In this document: piece by piece, positions 48,279-58,028 of the stretch
Position numbering within the stretch: the first letter of the stretch is position 1
How the letters are laid out: every line of letters starts with the position of its first letter
DNA from: Cardiocondyla obscurior
Taxonomy: Eukaryota; Arthropoda; Insecta; Hymenoptera; Formicidae
Assembly: GCF_019399895.1 (NCBI RefSeq)
Contig: NC_091865.1
Location: 5,523,001 to 5,587,000 of the forward strand
Reading direction: 5' to 3'
Length of the DNA stretch: 64,000 bases
The notes under the pieces: model-generated
Seen by the model: the letters and a program-made list of their open reading frames with translations, nothing else
What the model was told of the DNA's origin: nothing
The model's database searches: none
Made by a program: the position numbers and the translations under genes

Positions 48279-49231
48279 TTAATGGCCTTTTCTCCAAATT
48301 TGCTATGGTAGTAGCAGAAATCCCTTTTTTGCGTTTGTCTGGGCTTGTTCTGAAATCTTCCTTTAAAGCTAACCCGGTTTTGACTGGTACTTCGAGGGCG
48401 GCGGCCGCGTCTCAATTCCCTGATCAGGAAATTGATTTCCGTCTTCAAATCTGTCATGTTGACGAGTCCGTTGCTCGTTTGCTGCTGCTGTGTTATAGCG
48501 TTAATTGTCGTTGACCGAGGTTTAGCAATTTCAACGATTTTGTCTGCTTGGGCCGCGAGTTTATCCAGGTCTTGCATTTCACTTATCGCTAGGATTGTTC
48601 GCACGTTTTCTGGCAATTGTTCTAAAAATATCGCGCCCAGTATTCCATCCGAGGCTTGTGCTTCTGCCAGGTTACGAAGTCGTTGGAGAAACACCGATGG
48701 TTTTTCGTCACCGATTTCATGACTTCCGAGCAACCGTCGAATTCTGGTTGCGGTCGATTCGCCGAGGGCAGAGATTAATCGCTCTTTTAGTTTATTATAT
48801 TTTCCGGTTTTGGGGGGGTTGAGCAAGATATCGGCTACGATCGGAAAGATTGTCTGGTCCAGGTATACTATCACGAACCTGTATTTTGAATCGTCGCTCT
48901 GGATTCTGTTGATGGCAAATGCTGCTTCGAGTTGCAGAAACCATAGAATCGGGTTGTCCTTCCAGAACGGGGGAATCTTGGCGACGTGCACGGCTCCCAC
49001 GAAGGTCGTGGTTCCGTCCTGGGGGTCCGGCTCCTGGATTATCATCACTTGGTTTTCTTGCGAGTTTGTCCGCGTCGCTGTAGTATCAGATCCGGCTGAG
49101 GGTGGCGTATGTTGAAGTGACATCTCCGTTTCTGTCGTTGACAGTTCCTTTGTTTGATCCGGTTTCTTTGTTCCCCGTAGACAATTGTAAAATAGCACTT
49201 TCAGCAGCTTTCTAACCTCCGACAGGATCAC
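48233..49231 (-). CDS. gag: Gypsy gag
   Basis: 332-aa ORF in the first position after the primer-binding site. The middle part (about residues 80-230) has the capsid-like pattern with FVGAVHVAKIPPFW and LEAAFAINRI. The tail is basic and ends in a single CCHC-like knuckle (CYYHSKFGEKAIKC). It forms the particle shell. The frame is open throughout, and its tail overlaps the protease frame by 46 bp, consistent with frameshifted gag-pol expression. Confidence 0.8.
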   Translation of the reverse strand: MILSEVRKLLKVLFYNCLRGTKKPDQTKELSTTETEMSLQHTPPSAGSDTTATRTNSQENQVMIIQEPDPQDGTTTFVGAVHVAKIPPFWKDNPILWFLQLEAAFAINRIQSDDSKYRFVIVYLDQTIFPIVADILLNPPKTGKYNKLKERLISALGESTATRIRRLLGSHEIGDEKPSVFLQRLRNLAEAQASDGILGAIFLEQLPENVRTILAISEMQDLDKLAAQADKIVEIAKPRSTTINAITQQQQTSNGLVNMTDLKTEINFLIRELRRGRRPRSTSQNRVSFKGRFQNKPRQTQKRDFCYYHSKFGEKAIKCAAPCSWKKNAPEN

Positions 49232-49248
49232 GTCGGGGTCACCAATTT

Positions 49249-49538
49249 TGTAGGGATCTTGGTTCGGAGGTTGATGACAATATTTGTATTCTTTATATAA
49301 AATATATATATATTTAACAAGTACAATTTAAGATATGTTAACAGTTCGACTTCTAACCAAACAATGAATATTAATTTTTGATTTGCAGGTCTGTTCCTTG
49401 GATCACGGAATAATTGATATATAGAGGGTAGTCCGCTGTGTTGTTGGGTTACGGATGGCGCCACATCTACTTGGGTTGTTCGTTGCGCTGTTGGACTAAG
49501 GATGACGCCTGCGCTGTTGGACTAAGGATGACGCCACA
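49249..49538 (-). repeat. 5' LTR of second Gypsy
   Basis: Identical by eye to the other LTR, indicating recent insertion. Confidence 0.93.
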
Positions 49539-49552
49539 AGCGATCGACGACT

Positions 49553-49960
49553 ATGTACGAAATGAACAATGAAGAAATCGAAGTTGATGAAGAAATTGAA
49601 GTTGATGAAGAAATCGATGAGATTCATTTCTTGTCGGAAAATAGTGCCTGCAACACCAACGACGACGAAACGGTTGAAAATACTACGCGGAAAACGGTCA
49701 AATTGCGGAATTTAAGCGCGATTACTCCGCGTACGAAATTTTGTGCTATATATTTTTATTACGGTAACGAGCGAGGATACAACGTGTGCGCTTCTTGTTT
49801 GATATCGATGCAATACGATTTATATAACCCCATCTTCAAAATTCGCAAACACGTTGTAGGATCCTATGACAGTCTCTACGGTACGTGGTGTTCAAATTGC
49901 AAAGCCGCAACGTTTGTTATAATCTCGTGTGATATGTGCCCAGTGTGCACAACTGCGTGA
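49553..49960 (+). CDS. Acidic zinc-ribbon protein gene (copy 2)
   Basis: 135-aa ORF with an acidic N-terminus containing an EVDEEI repeat, then a Cys-rich half: CAIYFYY, CASC, CSNC, CDMCPVC. The Cys pairs probably bind two zinc ions. It is the intact paralogue of 29945-30714. It stands immediately upstream of the polymerase gene in the same direction, where an early regulatory gene would be expected. Small DNA viruses of insects have Cys-rich accessory proteins, but I make no family claim. Its promoter has been pushed 4.7 kb away by the Gypsy insertion. Confidence 0.65.
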   Translation: MYEMNNEEIEVDEEIEVDEEIDEIHFLSENSACNTNDDETVENTTRKTVKLRNLSAITPRTKFCAIYFYYGNERGYNVCASCLISMQYDLYNPIFKIRKHVVGSYDSLYGTWCSNCKAATFVIISCDMCPVCTTA

Positions 49961-49984
49961 GCGAGCATGGTCAATTTTACATTC

Positions 49985-50170
49985 GCGTTAATTGCTAATG
50001 TAGGTTTTTTTTTATTTTGTTGTATTTATCGCTAATGTTGTCTTGCTTATGTCGTTGTTTTTTGTTGTATTTATCGCTAATGTTGTTGTTTTGTTGTATT
50101 TATTGCTAATGCCGTATTTATCGCTAATGTCGTTGTCTTTGTCGTACTTATTGCTACTGTTGTTGTCTTT
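49985..50170 (+). repeat. Degenerate tandem repeat after zinc-ribbon copy 2
   Basis: Units based on TATCGCTAATGTTGTTGTTT repeated about six times; counterpart of the array at 30750-30935. Confidence 0.7.
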
Positions 50171-51362
50171 CAACTTTTGAGTGCGCGAGACGTGCGATAA
50201 ACATAAAAAAAAAATGGATCGAAGTTTTCTCGAGGAAGAGCGTGAACCTGTTGCAGGCTAACACCGTGACCACCTTGGTAGACTTTTTCACTTGGGCTGA
50301 AAGATGCGACGAGCTAGTAAATCAGCTCGAGGAACGCAGCCGCACTAAGCGAGCGCGCGTATCCGTCGGGTGCGCGCAATCCACGGTGGCAAGTATCGCG
50401 CGACTCCTGGGTGCCAAAAAACATTTATACAGACGTTACGTGCACCAGGGTGGTGAGTACGCGAGCACTAGTGCTACTAACAGTGATGGTGACAAAACGA
50501 CTGATGAACTCGATTGGCGTGAGATCGAGACCGCGTTCAAAAGTCGTATCGCAACGGGTGTGGTGATAAACACAAACTATATCGAACCGCTGCGATTCCT
50601 GGAGGACGCCGGTAACGTGGTGTACGAGCGCATACGAGACATCATGCTTAAAAACAATTGTGTAAAAGTGAATACTGCGTTCAACTGTGAGTTTACGGCC
50701 GGGGACAAACGCGCCAACAAAAGTATAACCACGAAAAACTGTGAGATTTTTCGAGAAACGGATGTGCGCGAGTGGTACCGGCTATACGTTGTCGAACCCA
50801 CGCTGGTTTCTCTCGAGGAGTTTCAGGAGCGTGACAGCGGATGGGCATTGTCGCGAATTTTGAACTTGATAATCAACGTAAATAAGTACAATCCGATGCG
50901 CGCGGGATGTTACGTTACATTGCCACGGAAGTTAGCCGCTAAAAAAGCAGTGATATGTGTAAAGTCGATGGACGACAAGTGTCTCGCGTGGTCGGTGGTG
51001 GCGGTTCTGTATCCCGTAAAGCAGCACGTGGATCGGGAATCGTCGTACCCGCATTACGCAACGGTGCTGAACGTCGAGGATGTACAGTTTCCCACGACTC
51101 TTAAAGGCGTTGCGAAACTCAAACGATTAAACGATATCTTGATCAATTTGTACGCCACTGAGAGATGCGGAAAAGAAATTAACGTTCTACCTGTACACCT
51201 CACTAACGAGAAGAAAGAGAAACACGTAAATTTATTGTACGTACAACGCGACGACGACAACGATGACCAGGAAGTAGGACACTTTGCGTGTATCAGTAAT
51301 CTGTCATGCCTCGTCAGCTCACAACTAAGCGGACGCGAGCATCGTAAATACATTTGTGATCG

Positions 51363-51436
51363 GTACGTATAGTTTTGAATATTTCATTGATTTTTTTTCT
51401 TTTTAAATATTTTTTTTTTCATATATTTTATTTTAG
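51363..51436 (+). other. Spliceosomal intron in the polymerase gene
   Basis: 74 bp, AT-rich, starting GTACGTATAG and ending TTATTTTAG after a T-rich tract. Removing it restores a CX2C pair and keeps the frame (phase 2). Confidence 0.75.
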
Positions 51437-51519
51437 GTGTTTTTATTATTTCAGTTCGAGCGAGAAATTTAAGTTTCATATCGTGGATTGTGGAACTTTA
51501 AACAACTGCGCTATACGAC

Positions 51520-51919
51520 TGTTATATCCCGAGCCCTTAGCAACAGAGGCTCAGGAATAACGCAGGAATGTCGCACGCGCGCGACCATTTAGCTTGATCG
51601 GCAGAATACCGCCGATCAAGGTAACCCGGCATTTCCGGCCGGGACGCGAAGTCCGAGGACAGTCGCGGTTGCCACCCGCGATTCCGCTGATTGCTATGAT
51701 TTTTGGCATAGCAACAGTAGGAGATATATAGGGGCAGCCGCGGCCCGGACAGTTAGTCGCTAACAAGTATCTCGCGTGGAATCTTTAATTGAATAACAAG
51801 TGTAAAAAAGGAAGAAAGAAATAAAGAAGTGAATCATATAAACGAAGAGGCGACTTTATTTCCCAAAAATTACAAGTCCCTCCGGAGAACGAATCCCACG
51901 GCACCCTCGCGGTGCTACA
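51520..51919 (+). mobile_element. Solo LTR inside the polymerase gene
   Basis: 400 bp, TGTTATATCC to GTGCTACA, related to but diverged from the LTRs of the provirus at 33179-43541. Flanked by CGAC on both sides (51516-51519 and 51920-51923). Without the LTR and one duplication the polymerase frame is uninterrupted across this point. Confidence 0.93.
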
Positions 51920-54477
51920 CGACTACCTAGCGAGAACAACAAATGGCTCAGCTTTTCCAACCACGGCAACAAGGAGCGCGTACCGTTCATCGTATACGCT
52001 GATCTGGAGTGCGTGCTGCGAAAGATCGATCCACCGTCGTCGCCGGAGCAAACGACGTTTAATTACCAACGTCACGAAGTACTCAGCGTGGGATACTATG
52101 TGCGATGCTCGTTTGACGAGTCGCTGTCAAGATATGAATATCGTCGCGGACTCGATTGCATCGAGTGGTTCGTTAAGCAGTTAGTGAAACTGGCTCATCG
52201 CGTAAAAACTATAATATTGAAAACCGTCCCGATGGAGACTTTGTCGAATGCGCAGCGCGAAAAGCATGTGAACGCGACAGTATGCCTCGTGTGTAAAAGT
52301 CCGTTTGCGGTGGACGAGAAGCGTGTGCGCGATCATTGCCATATGACCGGTCGGTATAGAGGTCCCGCGCACTCAAAATGTAACTTGCAATACCGCGACA
52401 CGCGTTACATCCCCGTCGTGTTTTATAATTTGTCAGGCTACGACGCACACTTTGTCATAAAGGAAATCACCACGGCGTATGAGGGTAAAGTCGATTTGTT
52501 GCCGATAACAAAGGAGAAATACATCTCTTTTACAAAACATGTAAACGATACAGGTAAAGGACAGGACTTGCGAACTGCGATAAAATTGCGCTTTATAGAT
52601 TCGTACAAATTTTTGAACGCTAGCCTCGACAAATTATCGTCTTTACTCATTAAAGATAAAATGCGAATCTTGCACGGTAAATTTGCAAAACTTTCAGAAG
52701 AAAATTTCAATCTCTTGACACGAAAAGGTATATTTCCGTACGAGTACGTCGACAGCGTCGAAAGATTGGATGAGTCGAGCCTACCGTCGCGCGAATCGTT
52801 CTTCAGCTCGCTGACCGGTGACACGGTGAGTGAGACAGATTACGCGCACGCCGAGACCGTATGGCAGCAATTCTCTATTCGAACTTTAGGCGAGTACAGC
52901 GATCTGTACCTCAAAACCGATGTATTGTTATTGGCTGACGTATTTGAAAATTTTCGCGATAGATGCGTCGAGAGTTACGGACTCGATCCCGCGCACTACT
53001 ACACCTTGCCTGGTTTCACGTGGGACGCGATGCTCAAGCATACGCATATTAATTTTGAACTGTTAACTGACATCGATATGGTGATGTTCGTCGAACGCGG
53101 TATACGCGGCGGTCTCAGTCAATGCTCCAACAGATACGCGCGAGCTAATAACAGATACATGCGGTCGGGGTACGACTCGTTGAAACCTTCGTCGTACATC
53201 GTGTATTACGATGTAAACAACTTGTACGGTTAGGCTATGTGTCAGCCGTTACCGTACGCGGATTTTGAATGAGTCAACGACGAAGAACTCGCGAACCTCA
53301 ACGTAGACGCGATCGCCGTGGACTCGCCCACAGGTTATATCCTTGAGGTGGATCTCGAGTATCCTGCAAGCGTGCACGACATGCACTCCGATCTGCCGTT
53401 CTGTCCCATACGAGAGAAACCACCGGGGGCGAAACATGATAAAAAACTTTTGGCTACGCTGTACGATAAAAAGCGATACGTCATACACTATCGCAATCTG
53501 CAGCTGTGCACGCGTCACGGTCTTTGCGTCACCAAGGTTTACCGCGCGCTGCGATTCACTCAGTCAGCATGGATGCGCGATTACATCGAGCTCAACACGC
53601 GACATCGAACTCGCGCGACCAATAATTTTGAGAAATATTTGTTTGAACTTATGAACAATGCGGTGTTTGGTAAAACGATGGAGAACGTACGAAATCGCGT
53701 CGACGTTCGATTGCTCTCGCAGTGGGACGGTCGGTACGGTGTGGAAGCAATGATCGCCAAACCTAATTTTCACAGCAGAAGTGTATTCGCGGAAAATTTG
53801 GTGGCTGTGGAATTGCGTAAACTCGAGGTGAAATTCGCTAAGCCGATATACGTTGGTATGTCTATACTCGACATATCTAAGGTGTGTTTGTACGAGTTTC
53901 ATCACGAGTACATGTTACCAACTTTTGGAGACAAATGTAGCGTCATGTATACCGACACGGACAGTCTCGTGTACAGCGTCCAGTGTGGCGATGTATACGA
54001 GATGATGAAGCGTGATATCGCTCGGTTCGACACGAGCGACTATCCACTTGATAACGCGTACGCTATGCCTCTCGCGAACAAAAAAATACCGGGTTTAATG
54101 AAGAATGAGTGCAACGGTGCGATTGTTACAGAGTTTGTAGGACTCAGAGCGAAAATGTACGCGATCAAGGTGGACGGTAAAAGTGACACTAAAAAAGCAA
54201 AAGGTGTAAAGAGTGGAGTCGTGGCGCAAACTATAACGTTCGACGATTATGTCAAGTGTCTCGAGAATGAGATTGCTATGACTTGCGACTAATCGTGCGT
54301 AAGATCGAAATTGCATCAAGTGTACACCGTATTCAAGACAAAGATCGCTTTGAGTCCGTACGACGACAAGTGATATCTCGTGCCAGACTCGACCAACACC
54401 TTACCATGGGGTCATTATCGCATACCTCTATAATTATATATGTATTACAGATGTATCAAATGTATTATAGATTGCGT

Positions 54478-54589
54478 TAATGTATACGGTACACATGTAC
54501 GCAGTATACAGTACACATGTACGCAGTATGCAGTACACATGTACGCAGTATGCAGTACACATGTACGCAGTATACAGTATGCAGTATGT

Positions 54590-54620
<31 letters not shown>

Positions 54621-54780
54621 TTTATATTTTATTATTTTAAATACATCGAATCGCATATAAATGTGTAAAATAAAATAATAAGGATATATATCTATGCAGT
54701 ATACAGTTTTATATATTTTTCTTATTTTAAAATACATTGAATCGCATATACATGTGTAAAAGAAATAAAAAAAAACTTTA
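54478..54780. repeat. Tandem repeats between convergent polymerase and integrase genes
   Basis: Four units of ACACATGTACGCAGTATRCAGT are followed by GCAGTAT heptamers to 54620. A 60-bp segment (TTATTTTAAATACATCGAATCGCATATA...) is then duplicated at about 54625 and 54722. AATAAA-type signals serve both strands. No ORF. Confidence 0.8.
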
Positions 54781-55740
54781 TTAAACGATGCTGTTATTGT
54801 CGATCCATGAATTGTGTGATCCATCAAATCCCAGCCATTTCACGTAGACCTTGTCACCCTTTTTACGCAGAACCTTCTCCACTAGATATACGTCCGGATG
54901 TGTCGCGCGGTGCAACTCATGCTTGTAGAACGCTCCGGCTATCGCCTCACCGCGATAATCCTCGAGCAGATAGGTCGCTGGATTGGTTTGCTGCACCTTG
55001 ACGATCGTGAAAACCTCGGTGGTCCAATTTGGAGTGTATCCCTTTTTGAAAATCATTTTAAACTTGCGCACGCGTACTTTATCACCGACCCTGAATTTGG
55101 CCGGAGCGGCTATCTTTATCGCGCTGTACACGGTGTCAAAAAGTTTCTTGGCGATCTCAGGTGTCACGTCGATGGGCCGCATGCCGATCGTTCGGTGCTT
55201 GCGCCTATTATACTCGTCTACGAGACGCGGTAGCGCATCGCACCACTCGTAATTGCCGTTGAGCGTAAACATCTTCCACATAATGTTTTTGAGTGTGCGA
55301 TTGAATCGCTCAACTACTGACGCCTTTAACACCGAGTACGTTGAGTAATGATTGACACCGCGTTTCGCGAAGAGCCGTTGTACGTCGGCGTTGTAAAACT
55401 CCATTCCCATATTGGTTTGTAGATTTTTCGGACATCGCCCGCTCTTTCGCATCAACTCCGCTAAAACGTCAGCCGTTTCGCTGCCGTCTTTATTCTTCAG
55501 CGGTATTGCCCACGCATACTTGCCGAGTACGTCGATGACGGTGAGAATGTAACGGTAACCTCGGTTGAAACGCGCGTACGGTTGCATCTCGACGATATCA
55601 GCCTGCCACAAATTGTCGTATCCCTTGACCACAACGCGTCTTCGCGGAAAGTTTCTTCTCGCCGGGGCGTGTAACTCGTCGACGAGTCGCCTCTTCTCAG
55701 GACCCGTGTCGTTAGACTTGCGTGATGTAGACATGGTCAA
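54781..55740 (-). CDS. Polinton-type integrase with chromodomain
   Basis: 319-aa open frame. The RNase H-like core has Asp in WQADIVEM, then Asn where the second catalytic Asp of the DDE triad is expected (codon 55411-55413, in QTNMGMEF), and Glu in VVERFNRT. The last 45 residues form a chromodomain (YLVEKVLRK...KWLGF...SWI), as in Polinton/Maverick integrases. The enzyme would join the element's ends to host DNA. The frame is open but the Asn suggests loss of activity. It is followed on the same strand, upstream, by the uncharacterised protein and the ATPase. Confidence 0.9.
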   Translation of the reverse strand: MTMSTSRKSNDTGPEKRRLVDELHAPARRNFPRRRVVVKGYDNLWQADIVEMQPYARFNRGYRYILTVIDVLGKYAWAIPLKNKDGSETADVLAELMRKSGRCPKNLQTNMGMEFYNADVQRLFAKRGVNHYSTYSVLKASVVERFNRTLKNIMWKMFTLNGNYEWCDALPRLVDEYNRRKHRTIGMRPIDVTPEIAKKLFDTVYSAIKIAAPAKFRVGDKVRVRKFKMIFKKGYTPNWTTEVFTIVKVQQTNPATYLLEDYRGEAIAGAFYKHELHRATHPDVYLVEKVLRKKGDKVYVKWLGFDGSHNSWIDNNSIV

Positions 55741-55787
55741 TCACGTCCCGCGGCACGCCGATTCTGTCGCTTGATTCCTCCAGTCGA

Positions 55788-56879
55788 TTAATTTATAATC
55801 AAACCAGCCTCACGCAGTTCCTCGATAATTGACAGAATTTCGTTGTCGTGAGCGTTGTGACCGGCTCGACGCGAAGCATTCAGCAATCTAAGACGATTCA
55901 CGAGCTCGTTGGGATCGTCCCAGTGCACGTAGTCGATCGCGTGATCGTTCAACGTCATGAGGCGAGGTAATCCTTTACCGGAACTTTTTCTTCTCGATTT
56001 CCTGGCCAAATCGCCCGACATCGGCGGTGAGATCACTTTCGTATACTTTAAGCCTTTGTTACCCATGACGCGACCGTCATTGCTGAAATCTTTTTTATGC
56101 GCGTTCGTCATTTCGAGTATGCTTTTGTAGTGACGTTTTTCCGCCTCGGTGTAAGCGGTTACGTCGGATACCTTCTTGAAAATCAACTCATACAGACCTT
56201 CCGTTCCAGGATATCTCTTACCAGCGACGATTATATAGTCGTTCTTATGGTCGAATTCAACGTGTTTGTTCCCGAGCATTACTTTGTTTGTGTCAAAGTA
56301 TACACCGAAAACGTCGTCGATATTTATTCTTTTGCCACCGCTCGCCGCTTCAAGGTACATCGTTGCCAGCGATACGCTGGGCTGCGGTGACGATACGCCA
56401 GGTCGCGGCGTCGATATGCCGGACCGCGGTGTTGATGCCCGGGGCCGTAGCGTCGACGGAGGTTCGGCGTTTTTGGTCGTAACGTATGAATCGACGGTCG
56501 TATCACCAAATGACGGATTAACTACAATCGTATCACCCAACGTTGCCGATGACAACGAATCGTCAAACGTGACGTTTAAACGCCGTTTGGGTTTTGATGC
56601 CGACCACAATCGTCGCTCCAGTTTCGGCGTCAAACGCTCCCATTTTGACTTCATCTTTGGTACCGCGATACCGGATTCCTCGACGGTCTCAACCATTCGT
56701 TTTAGAGGTTCGACGATGAGCTTGAAGCGCTTCTCCGACGCAATGTCGGCGTCGATCGTGTCGGTTTTTATGGCTCGATGTTTTCTGCGAATCGCCTCGC
56801 TCGTCTTCTCGATCTCCCGCGTAATCTTTTCACGCTCGCGCACGTCGCGGTTGTCATCTTTCCCCGTCATATCGATCAA
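55788..56879 (-). CDS. Conserved Polinton/adintovirus protein of unknown function
   Basis: 363 aa. The N-terminal third (about residues 1-75) is charged and likely coiled coil. A Pro/Ser/Arg-rich linker with repeated TPRP/SPQP units follows (about 140-170). The C-terminal half has the features I associate with a protein common to arthropod Polinton-like elements: PGTEGLYELIF near the middle, a short basic spacer, then an IDYVHWDDPNELVNRL helix and an ILSIIEELREAG end. Role unknown, perhaps packaging or a minor virion component. The frame is intact and lies between integrase and ATPase on the same strand. Confidence 0.75.
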   Translation of the reverse strand: MIDMTGKDDNRDVREREKITREIEKTSEAIRRKHRAIKTDTIDADIASEKRFKLIVEPLKRMVETVEESGIAVPKMKSKWERLTPKLERRLWSASKPKRRLNVTFDDSLSSATLGDTIVVNPSFGDTTVDSYVTTKNAEPPSTLRPRASTPRSGISTPRPGVSSPQPSVSLATMYLEAASGGKRINIDDVFGVYFDTNKVMLGNKHVEFDHKNDYIIVAGKRYPGTEGLYELIFKKVSDVTAYTEAEKRHYKSILEMTNAHKKDFSNDGRVMGNKGLKYTKVISPPMSGDLARKSRRKSSGKGLPRLMTLNDHAIDYVHWDDPNELVNRLRLLNASRRAGHNAHDNEILSIIEELREAGLIIN

Positions 56880-56958
56880 TCGATTGTATCCCCGCGATCT
56901 GTTCTCGACAAAGCGTCTTCGGCGACTGGTTGTCGCGCGATTTCGACAACCTGTTAAA

Positions 56959-57668
56959 TCAACTCGACGATACCGCGAACACGTCGAATCCTCGCCTGTA
57001 TCGCCCGTTGTCGAGCAGACTGTCCTTGTCGATCACCGCGAAACCGTGATCACGTTGCCAGCATTCGCGACACAACGCACTGAACTCGTCGTATGACATG
57101 TCGGTGTTGACGTGATCGTTGTACACGTGTTTCAGATTGATTCCGTCCTGTTTGAACAGGATCAGCAGATTCGCGTTGTCGCGTATCAGATGCTTGGGTA
57201 TTTTCGCGTACGACTGACACAGATAGAAGAGTCTACGTTCGAGTGACGACCCATCGCGAAGTATTCTCTCACGGCGTCTTGCTTGTCGCACGCGATATCG
57301 TCAAAGACGAAGATCGAATGCGGAAGCGCCTCGCTCGGCGGAACGACGTCACTGTTGTTGGAGAACGTGAAATAGCCGATCTCGTCGATCGGCGTCAGCA
57401 GACGTTGCAAGTACTGATACTTGGGCTGCTGCAGCGACTTCGAGTACACGTACACGTTCTCGAAACGCAAACCGTGCGGATTCTCCAACAGACTGATCAG
57501 AACGTTCGTTTTGCCGCAGTTTGATGGACCGCACACGATCGCGCGCACGGTGTTTAGCAACATCTCACCGTGCCTGCGAATTTTTTCTCCCTCGAGACTA
57601 TCCATTAATCGTAATCTACCGTCACAATTCGCGACGCGTATCGTCTGCGGTTGTCGCACGAATCGCAT
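56959..57668 (-). pseudogene. A32/FtsK-HerA-type packaging ATPase, frameshifted
   Basis: P-loop ATPase that would pump DNA into the capsid. The first frame (57668-57186) has Walker A GPSNCGKT (about residues 46-53), Walker B IFVFDDI (about 116-122) and an REYFAMGRHSN segment. The protein then continues in the neighbouring frame (57291-56959) with LFYLCQSYAK and a conserved HVNTDM motif. A single-base indel at about 57226-57235 separates the two. Length after joining, about 230 aa, is normal for the family. Confidence 0.88.
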
Positions 57669-57746
57669 CTTGTCCCGCTGTACGGAGACAACCGCTTGCG
57701 CGCTTATTTATAGTCGCGCGAACCTGCGAATAGCTCATTAATCGAT

Positions 57747-58028
57747 ATGTATCTCGCGCTGAAACATCCTCTTAACGTGTTGAACTTAACCGCGGAACAG
57801 TTGAGCATCATACCAAAGGACGTTTTACTGCATGTATGCGGTGATTACGTTCATCACGTGTGGGACAAACTTCCCGCGCACTTGACGGAAGATCCAGAGG
57901 TTCAAATATACCGCAAGTGCTTCCAGCATTATAATCAACCGTGGCAAGAAACGCACATTGACGGACCTGCTCCGTTAATCCGAGAGTGCGGCGAGTGTCA
58001 ACGTCATCTACCGATTCGTCGGAAGTAA
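57747..58028 (+). CDS. Small conserved element protein
   Basis: 93-aa open frame starting with ATG. It is divergent from the ATPase with 78 bp between starts, which must hold a bidirectional promoter. The sequence contains LTAEQLSIIP and a C-terminal CGECQ Cys pair. I associate it with insect Polinton-like elements but know no function. Its end overlaps the start region of the next frame. Confidence 0.65.
   Translation: MYLALKHPLNVLNLTAEQLSIIPKDVLLHVCGDYVHHVWDKLPAHLTEDPEVQIYRKCFQHYNQPWQETHIDGPAPLIRECGECQRHLPIRRK

Larger units (their letters stand above)
44834..49538 (-). mobile_element. Ty3/Gypsy retrotransposon with identical LTRs
   Basis: Two 290-bp LTRs (44834-45123 and 49249-49538) read the same base for base. 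The target duplication is AGCG (44830-44833 and 49539-49542). On the minus strand, a primer-binding-like TGGTGACCCCGACG follows the 5' LTR, and a purine tract (AGAGGGGGAGTGAGA) precedes the 3' LTR. The coding region has stops and frameshifts, so this copy was probably mobilised by another element's proteins. It lies 14 bp upstream of zinc-ribbon copy 2. Confidence 0.93.
50242..54433 (+). pseudogene. Protein-primed type B DNA polymerase, spliced and broken
   Basis: Replicative polymerase of Polinton/adintovirus type. The first exon (from about 50242, a GTG; the true start is unclear) ends at 51362. A 74-bp intron (51363-51436) with GTACGT donor and TTTTAG acceptor falls inside a CX2C...HX3C finger. 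Later: VYADLECVL (exonuclease I), an endonuclease VII-like Cys/His finger (about 52286-52400), NLSGYDAHF (exonuclease II), YSDLYLKTDVL (exonuclease III), YYDVNNLYG (polymerase A) and YTDTDSLVY (polymerase C, near 53946). Breaks: a solo LTR at 51520-51919, and stops at 53231, 53270, 54290 and 54371. The frame is otherwise continuous to 54433. It meets the integrase gene tail to tail. Confidence 0.9.
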
